Below are positions 61,156 through 64,000 of a stretch of 64,000 nt of DNA, piece by piece. The notes below the pieces were generated by a model. The model saw nothing but the letters and a program-made list of their open reading frames with translations, made no database searches and was not told the DNA's origin. Position 1 is the stretch's first letter. Each line of letters begins with the position of its first letter. The stretch is from Periplaneta americana. Taxonomy: Eukaryota > Arthropoda > Insecta > Blattodea > Blattidae. Where the stretch lies: positions 213,898,529 through 213,962,528 of the forward strand of contig NC_091118.1 in assembly GCF_040183065.1 (NCBI RefSeq), read 5' to 3'. The position numbers and the translations under genes were made by a program.

Positions 61156-61942
61156 AAATAATGAACTGTGAATGCTTACGTTTTATTTTTGACGAATTTT
61201 TGTCAGTTCCCTTTCATATCCTGAAGGCTATGACATTGAAGGAAGAATGGAACCTGCGAATATTAATTTCGGTACAGGATTCGAAACCTCCTTCACAGAC
61301 ATTTCCCATGCAAAAGTGCAGAGAAAGCAAACGTGTGCATCGGCCTCTGAAACCAAATGGAATTTAAAATGCACGCGCTGCCATCATCATCCCCCTCATT
61401 AAACTTCCAACTCCGGCCCAGCGCTGCCGATACATTCCGCGTCCCCTGGCGGTGTTTAGCCCTCCGCGGCATATTTTATTCATTGAGGTGACGCGGGGTG
61501 CAGCCCAAGTGCGCGTCCGGGGATCAGAGCCACGTCGAGCATGTTTCCAATTCCTGTCCGGCGAGATAATCAATGCTTCTTGCTGATCTCGCCGAAAACA
61601 GAAAGAAGCGGAAGCGTACACAAATCTGTCACACGTGCAGGAGAGGAACACACATGTTGCACCTGGTTGATATAGTGCACGCTGCTCATGAAAAGATATC
61701 TGGAAGGAATTCCCCTTTAAGCTTGGGCAAGTGATTTCGTTGCGAATAAACTTTAACAGGCTTTGCAAATAGACTATATTTTACCCCCACAAGAATTACA
61801 GTTATTATAAAATTGAATGCATCCTGGTACAACGAGGTCGAAAGGAAAATTTAATTCTCATTTGAAAGTTCCGAAATCACCATTTGTAAAGTCCGACACG
61901 GGTGGATGAGAATGTCTGGTTACAGTAGTAACGAATCTAAGG

Positions 61943-61946
<4 letters not shown>
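61156..61946. other. GC-rich unique block, possible conserved noncoding DNA
   Basis: 61370-61640 is the most GC-rich stretch in the window and has no second copy. The minus-strand 134-residue frame (61364-61768) has arginine-rich, featureless composition and no splice context. A regulatory element or CpG-rich promoter region is possible but unproven. Confidence 0.25.
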
Positions 61947-62008
<62 letters not shown>

Positions 62009-62009
62009 T
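61947..62009. repeat. (TTA)n microsatellite
   Basis: About 20 TTA units directly upstream of LINE-A, followed by TTAA/TTTA-rich sequence to 62049. Confidence 0.9.
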
Positions 62010-62106
62010 ACTATTATTAATTTATTAATTAATTAATTTATTTATTTTTAGACCAACTATTGGAAAAGAGAGCCTACATGCAATTAGTAGTGACAATGAA
62101 GTTAGA

Positions 62107-62283
62107 AAGTTACCTGGTTGAGGTTTTTTCCGGGGTTTTCCCTCAACTCAATACGAGCAAATACTGGATAACTTTCGGTGCTGGACCCCGGACTCATTTT
62201 CACGGGCATTATCACCTTCATATCATTCAGACGCTAAATAACCTAGATGTTGATACAGCGTCGTAAAATAACCCCAAAAAAAA
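62107..62283 (+). mobile_element. SINE-1, 5'-truncated, inside LINE-A
   Basis: Lacks the tRNA head; begins GTTACCTGGTTGAGG and ends GTAAAATAACCCC plus an A-run. Removing it joins EVR to LVNFATSKN in the LINE. Target duplication is only about 3 bp (AGA). Confidence 0.82.
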
Positions 62284-63189
62284 GATTAGTCAACTTTGCC
62301 ACATCGAAAAATCTAATTGTCAAAAGTACAACATTCCCCCATAAGGATATACATAAATATGCTTGGACTTCTCCAGATGGATTGACAAACAACCAAATAG
62401 ATCACATCTTGATATAGATAAACGGAGTCATACTAGTATAGTAGATATTCGAACTTTCAGAGTGCAGACTGTAATTCTGACCATTATTTGGTGATTGGAG
62501 AATTAAGAGAAAGATTATCAGTAGCCAAGCGAGTAGAGCAACAAGTTAATATTACTAAATTCAATATTTTGAAAATAAAGGACGAGGAAGCTAAGCAAAA
62601 TTATCAGGTCGAAATTTCGAATAGGTTTGCCACTTTAGAAAGTTCCGACGAAGTTGAGAAAGAATTAGATGTTAATAGCGTGTGGGAAAATATCAGAGAT
62701 AGTATCAAAATTGCAGCTGAGCAGAGCATAGGTTATTATGAAACTAAGAAAAAGAAACCGTGGTTTGATGAAGATTGTCGCATGGTAGTAGAAAGAAGGA
62801 AACAGGCAAAATTGAAATTCTTACAGGATCCAGTTGAGGAGAAGAGAGATAATTATTTCAATGAAAGACGGGAAGCAAGTCGTACACTTAGGAATAAAAA
62901 GAGAGGTTACTTGAAGGAAAAACTGAATGAGGTAGAAACAAATAGTAAGAATAAAAACATTCAAGATTTATATAAGGGTATAAAGGAATTTAAGAACGGA
63001 TATCAGCCAAGGGTAAACGTGATCAAGGATGAGAATGGTGACTTGCTTGCAGACTCTCCATCAATCCTAAACCGATGGAAAAACTATTTTGCGCAGCTAC
63101 TAAATGTACATAGGCCAAATAGAAATGATCGGGAATAAATTGAAATACAAACTGCTGAGCCATTTATACCCGAACCCACGCTTTCAGAA

Positions 63190-63582
63190 ATGGAAATTGC
63201 GATAGAAAATCTGAAAAAGTACAAGTCTCCAGGTATCGATCAAATTGCAGCAGAATTAATACAAGAGGGTGGAAGCGCATTATCTAACGAAATTTATGAG
63301 CTTGTACTTGCTATTTGGGAAAAGGAAATTGTACCAGAACAATGGAAGGAGTCCATAATCGTACCTATCTTTAAGAAGGGGGACAAGACTAACTGTAGTA
63401 ACTTTCGAGGAATATCACTTTTGTTGACGTCGTACAAAATTTTGTCCAATATTCTTTTGAGAAAATTAACTCCATATGTATGTGAAATTATTGGGGATCA
63501 TCAGTATGGTTATAGGCGAAATAGATCAACTATTGACCAAATATTTTGTATTCGACAGATAATGGAAAAAATAGGAGTATAA
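63190..63582 (+). pseudogene. reverse-transcriptase core of LINE-A, fingers/palm part
   Basis: 130 residues open from an internal Met: the SPGIDQI motif, the KGDKTNCSNFRGISLL motif, then GDHQYGYRRNRSTIDQIFCI. These are the first conserved blocks of non-LTR reverse transcriptases. A missing base before the stop at 63580 shifts the frame; the palm domain continues at 63590-63817 (FIDFKKAYDSVKREVLYDIL with the first catalytic aspartate, then KQGDALSPL). A third frame carries the CADD motif at about 63900. Disrupted, so no active enzyme. Confidence 0.85.
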
Positions 63583-64000
63583 GGGTACTGTGCATCAGTT
63601 ATTCATAGATTTCAAAAAGGCATATGACTCGGTTAAGAGAGAAGTTTTATATGATATTCTTATTGAATTTGGTATTCCCAAGAAACTAGTTCGATTAATT
63701 AAAATGTGTCTCAGTGAAACTTACAGCAGAGTTCGTATAGGTCAGTTTCTGTCAGATACGTTTCCAATTCACCTTGGGCTAAAGCAAGGAGATGCACTAT
63801 CACCTTTAACTTTTTAACTTTGCTCTAGAGTATGCCATTAGGAAAGTCCAGGATAACAGAGAGGGTTTGGAATTGAACGGGTTACATCAGCTGCTTGTCT
63901 GTGCGGATGACGTGAATATGTTGGGAGAAAATCCACAAACGATTAGGGAAAATACGGGAATTTTACTGGAAGCAAGTAAAGAGATAGGTTTGGAAGTAAA

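Larger units (their letters stand above)
62050..64000 (+). mobile_element. LINE-A (RTE-like), endonuclease end to reverse transcriptase, cut by window edge
   Basis: The longest LINE here. 62050-62106 encodes the late endonuclease segment PTIGKESLHAISSDNEVR; a SINE follows (62107-62283); then [18 protein letters not shown] and [14 protein letters not shown]. The linker (62488-63138) is lysine-rich, with KPWFDEDCRMVVERRKQAKL. Reverse-transcriptase motifs follow: KYKSPGIDQIAAELIQEGG, VPIFKKGDKTNCSNFRGIS, FIDFKKAYDSV, GLKQGDALSPL and CADDVNML (YADD with C for Y). Lesions: disruption near 62415, a stop at 63136, a lost base near 63575, an extra base near 63810. The last 95 bases overlap the copy at 24.2 kb. 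Endonuclease and RT would prime reverse transcription at nicked DNA; this copy is dead. Confidence 0.88.

Noticed and set aside
60034..61161. 375-residue leucine-rich frame and an opposite valine-rich frame
   Set aside because: Open only because minisatellite units are multiples of three; no other coding signal.

Overview
The window looks like intergenic or intronic DNA from a large, AT-rich, repeat-bloated insect genome. There is no bacterial gene organisation (no operons, no ribosome binding sites). Almost every recognisable protein segment is a decayed transposable element (TE). The mixture is typical of cockroaches: tRNA-derived SINEs, several LINE families with microsatellite tails, CTRR-ended Helitrons, hAT, P-like, pogo-like and mariner-like DNA elements, and a Penelope-like fragment. 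I infer Blattodea, most likely a Periplaneta-type genome, from remembered repeat families; no search was run.

Only one segment looks like a host coding exon with real conviction: an 89-nt internal exon at 6516-6604 (+) with good splice sites, encoding a piece resembling the N-terminal helix of a cys-loop ligand-gated ion channel subunit. The rest of that gene is not visible here, so much of the window may be one of its introns. Two weaker exon-like segments (209-354 and 52710-52888) and several GC-richer unique blocks (near 3000, 13.8 kb, 41.4 kb, 61.4 kb) could be exons or conserved regulatory DNA.

Layout. 0.5-6 kb: a deleted mariner-like element, copy A of a 1.1-kb TACAGGG inverted-repeat element, and a foldback element split by a 2.1-kb hAT-type insertion with a perfect 8-bp target duplication. 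6.5 kb: the channel exon. 7.2-8.45 kb: a second hAT relic. 8.7-13.4 kb: two Helitrons in opposite orientation flanking a 760-bp foldback element. 14.2-21.7 kb: a nested pile (Helitron in a LINE in another LINE, then a SINE), followed by a 5'-truncated LINE whose 3' tail is a perfect (TAC)n tract of about 4.27 kb. 21.8-25 kb: several LINE 3' ends. 26.2-28.9 kb: a small MITE and a pogo-like element carrying a 43-bp satellite built from its own terminal motifs. 29-33.8 kb: LINE fragments, a Helitron 3' end and a P-like element with a THAP-type first exon. 34.9-44.2 kb: LINEs interrupted by MITEs, a SINE, a palindromic tRNA-like insertion and a third Helitron. 45.6-53.8 kb: LINE fragments and simple or degenerate satellites. 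54.5-58.6 kb: a fourth TACAGGG element and a tandem plus inverted tRNA-like SINE array. 59.4-64 kb: a LINE end, a 1.1-kb TAC/TGC minisatellite, and the 5' two-thirds of an RTE-like LINE that runs off the right edge.

The elements form a stratigraphy rather than a pathway. Target duplications and interrupted reading frames give their relative order of insertion. No intact transposase or reverse transcriptase remains; every element would depend on enzymes made elsewhere.
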